From the NCBI RefSeq assembly GCF_036826855.1, contig NZ_CP104578.1:7436501-7500500 (forward strand): 64,000 bases of DNA, given 5' to 3'. A model generated the notes under the pieces. The model saw nothing but the letters and a program-made list of their open reading frames with translations. It was not told the origin of the DNA and did no database searches. The translations under genes were made by a program, and so were the position numbers. The stretch is from Streptomyces sp. SJL17-4 (GTDB lineage: Bacteria; Actinomycetota; Actinomycetes; Streptomycetales; Streptomycetaceae). The first letter of the stretch is position 1; each line of letters begins with the position of its first letter. Shown one piece after another: positions 24,541 through 32,743 of this stretch.

Positions 24541-25506
24541 GTGGATGTCGAGGAAGTCGCCGAGGAGCTGTACAGGCTGAGGCCGGCCGAGTTCGTGCAC
24601 GCGCGGGACGCGTACGTCGCCCGGGCGCGCAGGGCGAAGGACACGAAGGCGGAGAAGGCCATCGCCGCGCTGCGGCGACCGTCGCTCGCCGCATGGGCCG
24701 CGAACCGGCTGGCCCGGGAGCGACAGCGGGAGACTCAGCAGTTCCTGACCCTGGGGGAGACCCTGAGGGAGGCCCACCGGACGCTCGACGCCGAGCAGCT
24801 GCGGGCGGCGAGCAGTCAGCGGCAGCAGCTCATCACCGCACTCGCCCGTACGGCCGCCGCGCTGGCGGGAGAAGCCGGTCTGTCCGTGAGCGACACGGTG
24901 TTGCGCGAGATCGAGCAGACCCTGCACGGGGTTCTCGCCGACCAGGACGTCGCGGAGCTGTGGTCGAGGGGCCGGCTCGTCAAGGCGCCCGAAGCCGCGG
25001 TCGGATTCCCCGCGGTCGCGCCGGAAGCGGTGCCCGCCCGCCGGCCCCCGGCCGCCGAAGCCGCCACTGAAGCAGCGGAAGCAGCCGGGTCAGCCGTGAC
25101 GACCGAACAGCCGGCGTCGCCGAAGAAGAAGCCGGCCCGTGGCGAGGACGCGCGGCGACGGCGCGAACTCGAACGCACCCGACTGCACGAGCTCGAACGG
25201 GCCCGTCAGGCGGTGGAGGAAGCCGACGGCGAAGTCGGCCGACGCGAGCGGGAGCTCGCCGAGGCCCGCGACGCGCGGCAGGCCGCGGTGGAGAAGGCCG
25301 AAGAGGCGGCCGAGCGGGTCCGGCGCCTTGAGCGCGAACTGCACGACGGCCGGCAGGCCGGACAGGAGGCGAGGACAGCCTCCACGACGGCCGGCAGGGC
25401 GGTGACGACAGCGGAGCAGGCCCTGCGGGAAGCCCGCCGCGCCGCCGAGCGCGCCGCCCGTGCCGTTCAGGACCTGGAACGGGCAGGACGGCGTTCGGTC
25501 AAGTGA
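24541..25506 (+). CDS. Coiled-coil hypothetical protein
   Basis: About 321 aa, no signal peptide or membrane helix. The first 120 residues are helical (EELYRLRPAEFVHARDAYVA, RRPSLAAWAANRLARER). An Ala/Pro-rich hinge (about 150-200) follows, then a roughly 120-residue Glu/Arg/Ala heptad region (LERARQAVEEADGEVGRRER onward) that should form a long coiled coil. Similar two-part proteins are common in Streptomyces with no assigned role. GTG 24541 and GTG 24532 are both possible starts, and neither has a clear ribosome-binding site. Confidence 0.75.
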   Translation: MDVEEVAEELYRLRPAEFVHARDAYVARARRAKDTKAEKAIAALRRPSLAAWAANRLARERQRETQQFLTLGETLREAHRTLDAEQLRAASSQRQQLITALARTAAALAGEAGLSVSDTVLREIEQTLHGVLADQDVAELWSRGRLVKAPEAAVGFPAVAPEAVPARRPPAAEAATEAAEAAGSAVTTEQPASPKKKPARGEDARRRRELERTRLHELERARQAVEEADGEVGRRERELAEARDARQAAVEKAEEAAERVRRLERELHDGRQAGQEARTASTTAGRAVTTAEQALREARRAAERAARAVQDLERAGRRSVK

Positions 25507-25543
25507 CAGGCCCCTTGACCGAGAAGGCGAGAGCCGCGTCAGA

Positions 25544-25915
25544 ATGATCGCGACCGTACGCGATTTCGACCTGGTGTCCATCGAGTACGACGGCATCGGG
25601 ATCCAGGTGGCCCTCGAACGCGACCACAAGGTCACCGCCGTCACCGTCTGGGGGCCGGACGAGGACGAGGACCCCGACGTCCAGGCCCTGCTGGACGGCC
25701 TCGACGTCTTCCGCACCCCCGCCGACGAGATCCTTGCCCATGCCGCCCACAAGGGCTGGCACGTCGACAACGACGACCCGCGAGCCCCCAACCTCCCCGA
25801 TTTCACCCTGGCCTTCACCCGGGACACCTCCCAGGAGGTACCGCGGGACGAGGACGGCCTGCCAGTCCACCTCACATCGGTGCTCGTGGCGGACGAGAAG
25901 TACCGGGAGAGGTGA
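25544..25915 (+). CDS. Hypothetical protein
   Basis: 123 aa, acidic. The segment VWGPDEDEDPDVQALLDGLD is rich in Asp/Glu, and the protein ends LTSVLVADEKYRER. No known domain is recognised. ATG 25544 begins MIATVRDFDLVSIEYDG. Upstream in-frame codons overlap the coiled-coil gene and are less likely. It stops 8 nt before the end of the convergent DinB gene. Confidence 0.6.
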   Translation: MIATVRDFDLVSIEYDGIGIQVALERDHKVTAVTVWGPDEDEDPDVQALLDGLDVFRTPADEILAHAAHKGWHVDNDDPRAPNLPDFTLAFTRDTSQEVPRDEDGLPVHLTSVLVADEKYRER

Positions 25916-25923
25916 CGAACCGC

Positions 25924-26517
25924 TCAGCTCGGCTTGGTCTCGGCCTCCTTGGCGGACGCCTCCAGCCTGTTCCAGTACTCCTGGTACCAGGCCTCGTCGC
26001 CACCGTCCATGTTGCTGCTGGCCTCCCGCATGCCGGCCTTGCCGTCGATCAGCTCGCGCACGATGTCGGCGTGGCCGGCGTGACGGTTCGTCTCGGCGGT
26101 CATGTGCAGCATGATCCGCTGAAGTGTCACGTCGCTGTTGTCGCGCCACCACGCGACGCGGCCCATCGCATCGAGCGGCAGCGCCTCGATCGTCGCGTCC
26201 GCGTGCGCCCAGGCGCGGTGGTAGAGGCCGATGATGTCCGTGCGCGACTCGTGGGCCGGCGCCCACATGTCCGCGTTGGGCTCGGAGCCCTCCTCGTGCC
26301 AGGGGAGGGCCTCGTCGTGCGGACGGCCGAAGGTCGGCCCGAAGTACGCGAGTTCGACGCTGGCGAGGTGCTTGACGAGGCCGAGGAGGTTGGTGCCGGT
26401 CCGCGTCAGGGGGCGGCGGACGTCGTACTCGGACAATCCGTCCAGCTTCCAGAGGATGGCTTCGCGGGCCGCTTTGAGGTAGCGATGCAGGTCTTCTTTG
26501 GGATCGTTGGGCTTCAT
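25924..26517 (-). CDS. DinB/DUF664-family protein
   Basis: 197 aa, four-helix-bundle DinB fold. Conserved metal-site histidines appear in LVKHLASVELAYFG (first helix pair) and MTAETNRHAGHADIVRELID, the latter the hallmark NRHxGHxD motif of actinobacterial mycothiol-dependent or DinB-like enzymes. The family includes thiol transferases and bacillithiol/mycothiol S-transferases. A GAGACT box 7 nt before ATG 26517 suggests a leaderless mRNA. Confidence 0.88.
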   Translation of the reverse strand: MKPNDPKEDLHRYLKAAREAILWKLDGLSEYDVRRPLTRTGTNLLGLVKHLASVELAYFGPTFGRPHDEALPWHEEGSEPNADMWAPAHESRTDIIGLYHRAWAHADATIEALPLDAMGRVAWWRDNSDVTLQRIMLHMTAETNRHAGHADIVRELIDGKAGMREASSNMDGGDEAWYQEYWNRLEASAKEAETKPS

Positions 26518-26569
26518 GGGGCCGAGTCTCGCACCACCTACCGACAGCCGTCCCGTGGTTTCCGCTCGG

Positions 26570-27793
26570 TCAGAGTGTCAGCCGGTCGAGCGCGGCGAGT
26601 ACCGGCGCGATGCCGTCCTCTGCGGCCAGCCGGTCGGCCAGCGCGCGGGCACGCGCACGGTGGGAGTCGTCCGACACCGCCCGGCGCAGGGCGGCGGCCA
26701 GGGCGGCGGAGGTGAAGCGGCGCAGTGGCACCACCCCGGGGGCGGTACCCAGCGCGGTCAGCCGGGACGCCCAGAAGGCGGCGTCGAACTGGACCGGCAC
26801 CGGGACGGTGGGCACCCCGGCCCGCAGGACGGCACCGGTCGTACCCGCTCCCGCGTGGTGCACGACGGCGGCCGTCCGAGGAAACAGCAGCGAGTGCGGC
26901 ACCTCGTCGACCGTCAGGATGTCCTCGCTCTCGGCGTCCAGCCCGGCCCAGCCCCGCTGGATGACGCCCCGCACGCCCACGGCGCGCAGTGCGGCGACGA
27001 TCTCGCGGCTCACCCGCTCGGGGTCGGGGACGGTGGCGCTGCCCAGGCCGACGAAGACCGGGCGGGGCCCGGCGGCGAGGAAGTCCTCCAGCTCCCGCGG
27101 GAGTTGACCGGTCTCGTGCGGCCACCAGTACCCGGCCACCTCCAGTTCGGCGGGCCAGTCCCGGGGGCGCGGGACGATGAGCTCGCTGTAGCCGTGGAGC
27201 ACCGGCCGCGCCCGGCGGCCCCGGGATCGGCCCACCGTCGTCAGCCCGTGCCGCCGCAGCGACCGGACGGAGCCGGCGAACACCAGCTCCACCGAGGTGG
27301 TGACGGCCCGTCCGCTCAGCCGGTTCCCCACCGTGCCCAGCGGCCGCGTCCCCAGCATCGGTGCGGGGAACTCCCCGGTGGGATGCAGCGGTTGGAGATG
27401 CAGTCCCAGGGCGGGCAGTGACAGGCCGTCGGCGATGGCGTACCCGAGCGGCCCCAGCGCCCCGCCCACCAGCAGGACGTCGGCCTCCCTCGACACGTCC
27501 ACCAGGGCCGCCGTCAGCTCGTCGGCCGCCTCCCGGGCCATGGACACCAGCCGTACGAGCTTTCCCGCACCGGTCTTCGCGTCATGCAGCCGTCGGCCCC
27601 GCTCGGAGTGCAGCTCGGCACGGGGATCCACCGGCAGCGGATGGAAGCGCACCCCCGAACCGGCCACCAACGGCTCGAACACCGCGTGCGCCGCCAACGT
27701 CACCTCATGCCCAGCCCGTACGAGACCGGCGCCCAGACCCGTGTACGGCGCGACGTCGCCCCGCGACCCGGCCGTCATCATCACGATTCGCAC
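26570..27793 (-). CDS. MGT-type (GT1) glycosyltransferase
   Basis: About 407 aa, GT-B fold. The N-terminus is RIVMMTAGSRGDVAPYTGLG, typical of sterol/macrolide glucosyltransferases. The C-domain has PVFVGLGSATVPDPERV and the donor-site motif VVHHAGAGTTGAVLRAGVP. It should transfer a sugar from a nucleotide donor to a small lipophilic acceptor. Being 9 kb from the bisindole operon and on the same strand, it could decorate that product, but many Streptomyces carry similar stand-alone genes. GTG 27793 is the most natural start; the open frame continues upstream without a ribosome-binding site. Confidence 0.86.
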   Translation of the reverse strand: MRIVMMTAGSRGDVAPYTGLGAGLVRAGHEVTLAAHAVFEPLVAGSGVRFHPLPVDPRAELHSERGRRLHDAKTGAGKLVRLVSMAREAADELTAALVDVSREADVLLVGGALGPLGYAIADGLSLPALGLHLQPLHPTGEFPAPMLGTRPLGTVGNRLSGRAVTTSVELVFAGSVRSLRRHGLTTVGRSRGRRARPVLHGYSELIVPRPRDWPAELEVAGYWWPHETGQLPRELEDFLAAGPRPVFVGLGSATVPDPERVSREIVAALRAVGVRGVIQRGWAGLDAESEDILTVDEVPHSLLFPRTAAVVHHAGAGTTGAVLRAGVPTVPVPVQFDAAFWASRLTALGTAPGVVPLRRFTSAALAAALRRAVSDDSHRARARALADRLAAEDGIAPVLAALDRLTL

Positions 27794-27956
27794 GCCGCCA
27801 GTGTGGCCCACCCGGGCACAGAGCCACAGAGGACCTGCCGGGGGCCGTGCCCGGGTGTTCGTGGCGCGTGCCGTCGGAGACCCCCCTCGACGGCACTGAC
27901 AGCTGCGCGAGTCGTCCGCCTGCCACGGTGGGGGCGAAGGCACATGAGAGGACGTC

Positions 27957-28541
27957 TCAGGTGTTCGCGGCGCCATGGCGCAGGACGCCGCCTTGCGGAA
28001 GCAGGTACCCCATGTCCCGCGTCCGCGGCAGGTCCCCCGCCGGCGTCGAGGCGTCGGTGCAGCCGGAAACCTCGAAGCCGATGATCCCCAGGCTGAAGGA
28101 GGCGCTCTCGAAGGTCTTGGTCCCGATGGCGGCCAGCCATTCGTCCATCACATCGGATCCGAAGAACGGCCTTCCGTCCTGGTAGGCGAGGCCCGCCTGC
28201 TCCAGTGCACCGGTGGGAACGTAAAAGTCCAGCCAGTCGCTGCTTTCGTCACCCCCGCGGATCGCCACAGAACCACACACGACCAGTTGGCCCGTCGGCA
28301 GGCGGACCTGACCGCGGAGGTGGCCGAACTCGGTCAGTGAGGCAACCGTGCAAGGCACAGGATCCTGGTCCTCAGGTTCGCGGTCTGCCCGCCCGAAGCA
28401 CCCGTGCACGTCTGCGGCGGCCCACAGGGCGCTCAGGACGGCTTGAAGCCGGGCATCATCAGTCGACCCGACCTCCATCGCCAGCTCGTAGTAGCCCCCG
28501 GACCAGTTGGTCTCGTCCCGGAAGGTGGCAGGACTCGTCAT
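27957..28541 (-). CDS. Hypothetical protein
   Basis: 194 aa, begins MTSPATFRDETNWSGGYYEL. No signal peptide or membrane helix. Its outline (an N-terminal WSGGYYELAMEVG strand, then LQAVLSALWAAADVHG, later DWLDFYVPTGALEQ) resembles a Streptomyces family of unknown function. ATG 28541 is chosen over upstream in-frame codons, which run into the palindromic region. Divergent from the FUSC gene. Confidence 0.7.
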   Translation of the reverse strand: MTSPATFRDETNWSGGYYELAMEVGSTDDARLQAVLSALWAAADVHGCFGRADREPEDQDPVPCTVASLTEFGHLRGQVRLPTGQLVVCGSVAIRGGDESSDWLDFYVPTGALEQAGLAYQDGRPFFGSDVMDEWLAAIGTKTFESASFSLGIIGFEVSGCTDASTPAGDLPRTRDMGYLLPQGGVLRHGAANT

Positions 28542-28874
28542 GGCGTGATCATGCGGCAGAACCCGTTTCCACACCACCCGCATACGAGCGGAGTGCCGCG
28601 ACCCCGGCGGGCCGGGTGTGAGCCATTGGCCGACCCTGGCCGGAGGGTCGGTCAGGTGGGTGGGCCAATGGCCCACCACATCGTCCATCGGTTGAGCCGA
28701 CGTACCCCCTTCGGTCTATCCTTGTAGCCATCACACACCTTCGGCGCCGCGCAGCGCCGTCCGGCGACGAGGCCGGACCGGCCCGCGGTGCTTTCGTCGT
28801 GTCCGAGCCCCCACCACCCCAGGGGAGCCTCGCGCGCGGTGAGGATCAGATCAAGGGGGGCGGGCTTGGCCGCC
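28542..28874. other. Divergent intergenic region with nested palindromes
   Basis: About 333 bases between the starts of the minus-strand hypothetical gene (28541) and the FUSC gene (28875). No credible gene. The main feature is a set of nested inverted repeats at 28622-28677 (listed separately). A short CTTCGGTCTATCC run lies near 28705. Confidence 0.55.
28622..28677. repeat. Nested inverted repeats in a divergent promoter region
   Basis: GCCATTGGCC (28622-28631) pairs with GGCCAATGGC (28663-28672). Inside lies CGACCCT-GGCCGG-AGGGTCG (28631-28650). The right arm itself is part of a perfect 19-bp palindrome, GGTGGGCCA-A-TGGCCCACC (28659-28677). The region can form a large hairpin or hold several dimer sites. 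Confidence 0.7.
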
Positions 28875-30395
28875 GTGCGGAAGTACTTCATGGCTCCGGA
28901 TCCGGGGCGGGTCCGGCTCAGGGTCTCGCTGCGTGCCGTCCTCGGCGTCGCGCTCGCGGTCGCCCTGGCCGAGCTGTGCGGCCTGTCCCTCGTCGCCTCG
29001 ATCACCGCCGGCCTCGCCGCGCTGCTCGCGCTCTTCACGGTCGGCGACCCCACGGTGCGCCGGCAGGCCGTCACCACCGCACTGCTGCCCGCGGTCGGCT
29101 TCCCCGTACTCGCCGTCGCGACCCTGCTGCACGACGCGCCACAGCTCCGCGACGCGACCTGGCTGCTCGTCGCCTTCGCCGGCGTGTACGCCCGCCGCTG
29201 GGGCCCGCGCGGCCACGCGCTCGGGATCTTCGCCTTCATGCAGTTCTTCGTCACCCAGTTCCTGCACGCCCTCCCCGCCCAGCTCCCCGAGCTGTACGCC
29301 GCCACCGGCCTCGCCCTGGGTGCTGCCGCGACCGTGCGCTTCGTGCTGTGGCCGATCGAGCGCCGGGTTCCGCCGCCGGCCGTGCCCGCGGCGTTGCCCG
29401 GCACGGGACTCGCCCGGTCGACCACGCGCCAGGCGATCCAGGTCTGCGTGGCCTCGGGAGCGGCCCTCGTCCTCGGACAGTTCCTGTCCGAGGAGCGCTG
29501 GTACTGGGCCGTCGGCACCGTCTGGTGGATCTTCGTCAACACCGCCTCGCGCGGCGAGACGCTCGTACGGGGCTTCCGCCGCGTCCTCGGCACCGTCACC
29601 GGCATCGCCGGCGGGTTCCTCATCGCCATCCCGCTGGGCGGCGCGCCCCTCGTCACCGCCCTGCTGGTCGCCGCGTGCGTCTTCGGGATCTTCTACACCG
29701 CCGCCGTCTCGTACAGCTGGATGATCCTCGCCGTCACCGTGATGGCCAGCCTCCTCTACGGGCTGCTGGGGGTGCTGGACGGGGCGCTGCTCCTCCTGCG
29801 CGTGACGGAGACCGCCGTCGGAGCTGTGTGCGCGGCTCTTGCCGTCACCCTGATCCTCCCCGTGCGGACCCACACGACCAACGACACGTGGATCCAGCGC
29901 GCGCTCCTGTGCGTGCAGGCGGCCACGTCGGCGTCCGTCCGGCGTCTCGCCGGCGACGCGGCGGCCGACCCCACGCCCCACGCCGCAGAACTGGAGGCGC
30001 TGCTCGGGCGTGTGCGACTCGCTCTCGCTCCGCTCGTGCATCCGTTGAATCCGTTCAAGGCGCGGAAGGAGCGAGCACGCCGAGTCCTGGTGCTGCTCGA
30101 CGAAGCGGCCCGAGAGGTGCGCGGGCTTGTGGATGTGGCCGCCGACCCGGATGCCGGCCATGACGCTCGTCTGGCCGCGGCCTGTTGGCGGGTCGAGGCA
30201 TCCGTGGACGCACTGACCTCGGGTGGAGGGGCTGGTGGAGGGGCTGCGGTGGAGCCGGACGCCCACCCCAGGACCGAGGGAGACACGCACATCGGCGCGC
30301 CGGCGCTCCTTCACGCGAGGGGACTCGCTCGCGTCCTCACGGAGCTGGACGCTCCGCTGCGGACTCCTCCCGGAGCTTGGATGGTCCGCTCCTGA
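28875..30395 (+). CDS. FUSC-family (aromatic-acid exporter-like) membrane protein
   Basis: 506 aa. Two blocks of transmembrane helices (about residues 15-170 and 185-330) are each built like the FUSC pseudo-repeat, for example LRAVLGVALAVALAELCG and RQAIQVCVASGAALVLGQF. A cytoplasmic alpha-helical tail with a Gly-rich low-complexity patch (SGGGAGGGAAVEPD) near the end follows. Family members (YccS, AaeB-like) are thought to be efflux permeases. GTG 28875 gives VRKYFMAPDPGRVRLR and the normal length; codons upstream are in a poorly conserved stretch. Confidence 0.85.
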   Translation: MRKYFMAPDPGRVRLRVSLRAVLGVALAVALAELCGLSLVASITAGLAALLALFTVGDPTVRRQAVTTALLPAVGFPVLAVATLLHDAPQLRDATWLLVAFAGVYARRWGPRGHALGIFAFMQFFVTQFLHALPAQLPELYAATGLALGAAATVRFVLWPIERRVPPPAVPAALPGTGLARSTTRQAIQVCVASGAALVLGQFLSEERWYWAVGTVWWIFVNTASRGETLVRGFRRVLGTVTGIAGGFLIAIPLGGAPLVTALLVAACVFGIFYTAAVSYSWMILAVTVMASLLYGLLGVLDGALLLLRVTETAVGAVCAALAVTLILPVRTHTTNDTWIQRALLCVQAATSASVRRLAGDAAADPTPHAAELEALLGRVRLALAPLVHPLNPFKARKERARRVLVLLDEAAREVRGLVDVAADPDAGHDARLAAACWRVEASVDALTSGGGAGGGAAVEPDAHPRTEGDTHIGAPALLHARGLARVLTELDAPLRTPPGAWMVRS

Positions 30396-30433
30396 CGGAG
30401 CCCTCCGCGTGGATGGGCGGTCCACCCCCCTTT

Positions 30434-30443
30434 GGTCTAGACC
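30434..30443. promoter_or_regulatory. DasR-like operator core (GGTCTAGACC)
   Basis: A perfect 10-bp palindrome, GGTCTAGACC, with T before it. This is the core of the DasR (GlcNAc-responsive GntR regulator) site ACTGGTCTAGACCAGT; the outer bases match only in part. It lies about 65-75 nt before the lactonase start, in its promoter region. A GlcNAc-kinase-type gene at 32744 is close by. Confidence 0.62.
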
Positions 30444-30509
30444 GCCTGCTACCGTCGGCCGGACGCAGGCCGGTCGACCGCGATCCGCCGCGGGGACAGG
30501 GGAGGCGCC

Positions 30510-31565
30510 GTGGGCGACACAGGGACGGTTCGGGACCGGAGCGCGGTACGGGCGTACATCGGCTCCTTCACCTCGGCGGGCGGGCGCGGCGTCCTCGCCG
30601 CCGAGGTGGACGCGCAGACGGGCGCGCTGACCGTCACCGGCGGCAGCGACGCCCTCGCCGACCCCTCCTTCCTCGCCCTCGCGGGCCCCGTGCTCCACGC
30701 CGTGTCCGAGACCGAGGCGGGGGCCGTCGCCGCCTTCGACGTCAGCGGGCCCGTACCCCGGCTCCTCGGCGCGCCCGTCCCCGTCCGTGGCGCGTCACCC
30801 ACCCACCTGGCCCTCGCCGCCGGGCACCTCGTCACCGCCAACTACACCTCCGGCAGCGTCACCGCCCTGCCCCTGGCCGAGGACGGCACCGCCCGCCCCG
30901 CCGCGACCGTCCTGCGGCACGAGGGCAGCGGCCCCGTCGCCTCCCGCCAGGCCGGCCCGCACGCCCACCAGGTGCTTCCCGACCCCAGCGGCCGCTGGAT
31001 CGTCAGCGTGGACCTCGGCACCGACTCCGTACGGATCTGCGCCCTGGACCCCGCCACCGGCGCCCTCACCCTCCACGGCGAGACCGCGCTGCGCCCCGGC
31101 ACCGGACCGCGCCATCTCGCCTTCCACCCGGCCGGCACGCACGCGTACGTCCTGAACGAGCTGGAGCCCACCCTCACCGTCTGCCGCTGGGACGCCGCCG
31201 CCGGAGTCCTCGAACCGCTCGGCGAGACCCCCGTCGTCCCCGAGGGCACTCCCGGCCCCAGCTACCCCTCCGAAGTCGTCGTCGCCCCTGACGGGCGCTT
31301 CCTCTGGGTCGCCGTGCGCGGGGACGACACCCTCGCCGTGCTCGCCCTCGACCCCGACGGGGCCAAGGCCGCCCTGGTCGCCACCGTGCCCTGCGGCGGC
31401 ACCTGGCCCCGCGACCTGACCCTCGGCCCGTCCGGGCGGTACCTGTACGCCGCCAACGAGCGCTCCGGCGACGTCACCTGGTTCGGCCTCGACCCCGAGA
31501 CCGGCATCCCCGCGCGCGTGGGCTCCATCGAGGCCCCTGCCGCCTCCTGCGTCGTCTTCGGCTGA
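30510..31565 (+). CDS. Lactonase-family protein (6-phosphogluconolactonase-like beta-propeller)
   Basis: 351 aa, seven-bladed propeller of the YkgB/Pgl type. Recurrent blade motifs are visible: RAYIGSFTS at the start, PHAHQVLPDPSGRWIVSVDL, GPRHLAFHPAGTHAYVLNEL and WPRDLTLGPSGRYLYAANER. The HAHQ and PRHLAFHP segments contain family-conserved residues. It likely hydrolyses a sugar lactone. GTG 30510 follows GGGGAGG at good spacing. A strong convergent hairpin ends the unit at 31610. The DasR-like site in front suggests GlcNAc-responsive control. Confidence 0.9.
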   Translation: MGDTGTVRDRSAVRAYIGSFTSAGGRGVLAAEVDAQTGALTVTGGSDALADPSFLALAGPVLHAVSETEAGAVAAFDVSGPVPRLLGAPVPVRGASPTHLALAAGHLVTANYTSGSVTALPLAEDGTARPAATVLRHEGSGPVASRQAGPHAHQVLPDPSGRWIVSVDLGTDSVRICALDPATGALTLHGETALRPGTGPRHLAFHPAGTHAYVLNELEPTLTVCRWDAAAGVLEPLGETPVVPEGTPGPSYPSEVVVAPDGRFLWVAVRGDDTLAVLALDPDGAKAALVATVPCGGTWPRDLTLGPSGRYLYAANERSGDVTWFGLDPETGIPARVGSIEAPAASCVVFG

Positions 31566-31609
31566 GGCCGGGCCCCCTCGGGGGCGCCTTGGCCGTACGT
31601 CGACACGCC

Positions 31610-31645
31610 GAAGGGCCCGCACCGGACTTCCGGTGCGGGCCCTTC
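31610..31645. terminator. Strong convergent terminator hairpin
   Basis: GAAGGGCCCGCACCGG (31610-31625) pairs perfectly with CCGGTGCGGGCCCTTC (31630-31645) around loop ACTT. Outer arms CCGTACGTCG and CGACGTACGG extend it across an 8-base bulge. It sits between the converging lactonase and CbiX-like genes. Confidence 0.88.
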
Positions 31646-31669
31646 GACGTACGGGCGGGGTGGCGGGCC

Positions 31670-32593
31670 TCAGAGCGAGGGCGCGCCCTGCGGCTGCTGC
31701 GGCGGGATGCCGAGGGCGGCCGTGTACTGCGAGAGCACGAGCTTGCCGATCGCCGGGTAGGCCCCCAGCGGCTCGGCGGAGGCGCAGCCGGCCTCCTTCG
31801 AGGCCTCGTCGAGCAGGCCGTCGGCCAGCTCCGGGCCGATCAGGTACGGCGCCAGCGCGAGCTGCTCCGAACCGGAACCGCGCAGCTGCTCGGCGACGGA
31901 GGCGATCGAACCCTCCTGGTCGAGCGCGGCGGCGATCACCGGCACGGCGAGGCGCGCGGCCAGCAGCATGCCGGTGATTCCCGCGGCCTGCACGGCCTCC
32001 TCGCCGCCGACCGTGGCGAGGATGATGCCGTCGGCGGCCGTCGCGACCGTGAAGAGCCGGGCACGGTCGGCGCGGGCCAGACCCGCCTCGGAGAGACGCA
32101 CGTGCAGCGCCTCGGCGAGCAGCGGGTGCGGGCCGAGGACGTCGGTGAGCTCGGCGGTGTTGCCGGCGTCCATCACGGCCTGCCGGATGTGACGCGTCTG
32201 CGCGCTGTCCGGACCCGCGAGCAGCGGTACGACGACCGAGGCCGGGCCCGTGGGAGCGCTGACCTCGCGGCCGGCGGCCAGGGCCAGCTCGTACCGCTCG
32301 GTGCGCAGCGTGGCGGCGACCGTCAGCACGGTCGCGAGCGAGGGGTACTCGCTGTCGTCGCCCTCGACGAAGCCGATCAGGGCGTCGAGGCCGGGCAGCT
32401 CGGAGCGGGCGATGCTCACGACCTCTTCGGCCAGCGAGCGTATGGCGGCGGACGGCGCGCCGGGCACAGCGAGAACCAGTGCGGGAGCGCCCTCGGGCGC
32501 CGCCGCGGGTTCGGGGCGACGGTGCCGCCCGGACTGACGGGGTCGAGGCATTCGTACAGGCAGGCCGGAAGCAGGCCCAGTGGGGGAGCTCAT
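31670..32593 (-). CDS. CbiX/sirohydrochlorin-chelatase-like protein
   Basis: 307 aa with the duplicated CbiX fold: one half around PALVLAVPGAPSAAIRSLAE, the second around RHIRQAVMDAGNTAELTDVL and GPHPLLAEALHVRL. Single-domain CbiX uses active-site His residues. Here the first half has PG in place of the usual HGS motif, so chelatase activity is doubtful. ATG 32593 begins MSSPTGPASGLPVRM, with a basic linker (RPRQSGRHRRPEP) before the core. No cobalamin or siroheme genes lie near. Confidence 0.72.
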   Translation of the reverse strand: MSSPTGPASGLPVRMPRPRQSGRHRRPEPAAAPEGAPALVLAVPGAPSAAIRSLAEEVVSIARSELPGLDALIGFVEGDDSEYPSLATVLTVAATLRTERYELALAAGREVSAPTGPASVVVPLLAGPDSAQTRHIRQAVMDAGNTAELTDVLGPHPLLAEALHVRLSEAGLARADRARLFTVATAADGIILATVGGEEAVQAAGITGMLLAARLAVPVIAAALDQEGSIASVAEQLRGSGSEQLALAPYLIGPELADGLLDEASKEAGCASAEPLGAYPAIGKLVLSQYTAALGIPPQQPQGAPSL

Positions 32594-32743
32594 GGCGCCG
32601 CATGCTACTGGTTTCGCCCGGGGCGGCGTCGGCTGAGGTACGATCATGCGCCTTCTGCCCCTCTATGTCCCCCCGTGGCCCGTCCGGAATGCGGTCTCCG
32701 CCGTCGTCAGGGGACGACGCACCGGCTCCCACCTGGGCGGATG

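Noticed and set aside
22300..24927. 875-codon minus-strand frame extending the Lrp gene upstream
   Set aside because: It continues antisense through the FAD-Rieske gene; the Lrp protein is full length from ATG 22779.
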